From Spirochaetes bacterium ADurb.BinA120 (GTDB lineage: Bacteria > Spirochaetota > UBA4802 > UBA5368), in the NCBI GenBank assembly GCA_002069125.1, contig MVZN01000012.1, positions 1 through 63,519 on the forward strand: a stretch of 63,519 bases of DNA, read 5' to 3'. Made by a program: the position numbers and the translations under genes. The notes beneath the pieces were generated by a model that was not told the origin of the DNA, did not search any database, and saw nothing but the letters and a program-made list of their open reading frames with translations. This document shows positions 62,390 through 63,519 of this stretch, one piece after another (the first letter of the stretch is position 1; each line of letters opens with the position of its first letter).

Positions 62390-62425
62390 CGCCCCCGGCG
62401 CTGTGCGCCACCCCCGGAGGGGGTT
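62390..62425. repeat. 36-bp GC-rich repeat (C2)
   Basis: It is identical over 36 bases to 61895-61930. It lies at the right edge of the repeat-rich segment, 17 bases from the stop codon of the TetR gene. Confidence 0.9.
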
Positions 62426-62442
62426 GAGTTAAAGCCGCCTCC

Positions 62443-63075
62443 CTAATCCGGCGGGCTAAGCGTTTTCCACAGCACATTAAAAAACACCGGAATCCGGTCC
62501 ACAAGCCTGGTCGTCATGCCGTTGAAATACCACAGATGGATCTGCCGGTAGCAGTGCATGTAATACTGATCCAGAATCTGCGAAGTCCTTATTGCCGGGT
62601 CCAGCTCACCCCGCTCGCGCGCCCGCTTCACCACGCCTGCCAGAATGGCCGAGGCGTCCTCGCGCCGGTAAGAGCGCTCCTTCATCCAGGCCCGCATTGG
62701 AACTGTAATGAAGGCGGTCACCGCAACCCCGGGGTTTCGGTCGTAGTAGTCCATCGTTACCCAGAAGATCTTTCGGAAGACCTCCCTGGCGCTCTCGATT
62801 CCCTTGATGTGCTCGCGCACAAGAAGGCCGATCTCGGCGATCTTTTCGTCGAGGATGGCGAACAGCAGGTCCTCCTTCGATGGGAAATACCTGTAGATGG
62901 TGCTGGGGCTTATTCCCGACTTTCGGTAGATCTCGCGGATGTTAACCTGATGAAAATCGTTGTCGGCAAACAGCTCCAGCACGGCAGGATACAGCCGCTG
63001 CTTGAGCTTTTCGGGAAAGGCCGAAGGGGCCTCGCGGGGAAGAGGCGTCCCCTTTTTATCGGAGGTTTTTCTCAT
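62443..63075 (-). CDS. TetR/AcrR-family transcriptional regulator
   Basis: The 210-residue protein has an N-terminal helix-turn-helix: YPAVLELFADNDFHQVNIRE, then IYRKSGISPSTIYRYFPSKE and DLLFAILDEKIAEI. A helical ligand-binding domain follows, with IFWVTMDYYDRNPGVAVTAF. The ligand and the operator cannot be read. It could control the adjacent MaoC-like gene and fatty acid or aromatic metabolism. I use the ATG at 63075; a GTG five codons upstream is possible. The repeat C2 touches its 3' side. Confidence 0.9.
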   Translation of the reverse strand: MRKTSDKKGTPLPREAPSAFPEKLKQRLYPAVLELFADNDFHQVNIREIYRKSGISPSTIYRYFPSKEDLLFAILDEKIAEIGLLVREHIKGIESAREVFRKIFWVTMDYYDRNPGVAVTAFITVPMRAWMKERSYRREDASAILAGVVKRARERGELDPAIRTSQILDQYYMHCYRQIHLWYFNGMTTRLVDRIPVFFNVLWKTLSPPD

Positions 63076-63146
63076 GGTGCGAACATCCACTCAAAGGCCT
63101 AAAGACTCAAGCCCCTTTTGGCCCGGGGAGCGATTTTTCGCGCTGT

Positions 63147-63519
63147 TCAGCCGCCCGCGCGCGCATACCCGTTCGAGAGTACGCGCCCGGACGCGCCCGC
63201 CACCTCGAAGAAGAGGTCGGTATCGCCGTCCTGCCTTCGCCTCTCCGTCAATCGCACCTGGATGTCGTCCGGCGGCACCACCATGCCCGTAAACCTGCAA
63301 GACAGCTCCTTCAGGCGCGTCGGATCCCCGTCGGCCTCGCGATCGACAAGCTCGCGCGCCGCGTAGGCGAGCGTTGCCGTACCCTGAAGGATGATGTCCG
63401 GAAGGCCCACCATGCGCGCGAAACCTATCGAGGTATGGATGGGAAAGTGGATGTCCGCACAGCCGTCGTACACAAAGGGCCTCATGCGGTCGACCCGTAT
63501 CCTGCTCTCCCACAGGGCC
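63147..63519 (-). CDS. MaoC-like hydratase/dehydratase, 5' end outside the window (partial)
   Basis: The minus-strand frame is open from the window edge to a stop at 63147; 123 residues are visible, and the first codons (ALWESRIRVDRMRPFVYDG) show that it started further upstream. IHFPIHTSIGFARMVGLPDI and LQGTATLAYAARELVD match, with some change, the hot-dog hydratase pattern H-x-D-x-x-A-A-G-P-I-x-HG, in which the Asp and His are altered here (Thr-Ser and Gln). RFTGMVVPPDDIQVRL is the typical second motif. It probably acts on a CoA-thioester double bond; altered active-site residues leave that open. Confidence 0.75.
   Translation of the reverse strand, partial: ALWESRIRVDRMRPFVYDGCADIHFPIHTSIGFARMVGLPDIILQGTATLAYAARELVDREADGDPTRLKELSCRFTGMVVPPDDIQVRLTERRRQDGDTDLFFEVAGASGRVLSNGYARAGG

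Noticed and set aside
62241-62504. Small ORF across repeats B and C2
   Set aside because: It only translates the repeats (a PPPGVAHSAGG phrase) and has no start signal or family.

Overview
The window is GC-rich, densely coded bacterial DNA that I read as a spirochaete (Spirochaetota), probably a free-living anaerobe or facultative anaerobe. The strongest lineage marker is a radical SAM/SPASM protein of the spiro-SPASM type (23687-25180). Supporting signs are many lipoproteins with relaxed lipoboxes (1-554, 29769, 50549, 51880, 52401), a UPF0164/FadL-like barrel, a LysM lipoprotein and a 612-residue cytoplasmic protein of spirochaete type. Anaerobic metabolism is suggested by indolepyruvate:ferredoxin oxidoreductase, an ADP-forming acyl-CoA synthetase subunit and a 2-hydroxyacyl-CoA dehydratase activase. 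The taxonomic call is inference from gene content. I see no rRNA, tRNA, CRISPR array or phage.

Region by region. 1-6159: an arylpyruvate/arylacetate locus (paaK, ACT protein, iorA, iorB and a lipoprotein on the minus strand, with a divergent acyl-CoA synthetase alpha subunit). 6156-14752: GDPD phosphodiesterase, cupin, chemotaxis receptor, HAD phosphatase, Lon, ComFB-domain protein and an outer-membrane barrel. 14746-20155: lipid and signalling genes, including an acyltransferase-hydrolase fusion, a Nudix protein, a PAS/anti-sigma-kinase-like protein and an acyl-CoA synthetase cut off at its C-terminal domain. 20191-28878: a long plus-strand run of cimA, murI, a SurA-like isomerase, spiro-SPASM, an SpsF-like nucleotidyltransferase, a PseG-like protein and aconitase. 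28849-35958: HNH protein with a leader ORF and terminator, LysM lipoprotein, a secreted propeller-like protein, an unusual GlpX-family protein, transaldolase, aminotransferase and NYN-domain protein. 35974-41497: dehydratase activase, an esterase-like protein lacking its serine, RadC, a STAS protein, a candidate structured small RNA, a DUF167 protein and the 612-residue protein.

41722-46288: yjbQ and then a tightly overlapping run of MoxR ATPase, VWA protein, lone oligopeptide-type ABC ATPase and exported TPR protein. 46304-52769: DUF481 barrel, a HEAT-repeat protein ending in a degenerate nucleotide-cyclase-like domain, and LPP20-type and other lipoproteins. 52818-60118: HD-domain proteins, a second paaK-ACT pair, rhomboid, a receiver-GAF-HD-GYP regulator, hisG and hisI. 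60119-62442: a lower-GC, repeat-rich insert around an Rpn-family nuclease. 62443-63519: a TetR regulator and a partial MaoC-like hydratase.

The items most worth following up are: the promoter-hairpins-terminator unit at 38982-39163; the spiro-SPASM protein, whose N-terminal half looks like its SpsF-like neighbour; a GlpX homologue that has lost most metal ligands; IorA without its ferredoxin domain; the HEAT/cyclase-like protein; and the repeat mosaic around the Rpn gene. No sequence search was possible, so family names rest on motifs I could read.
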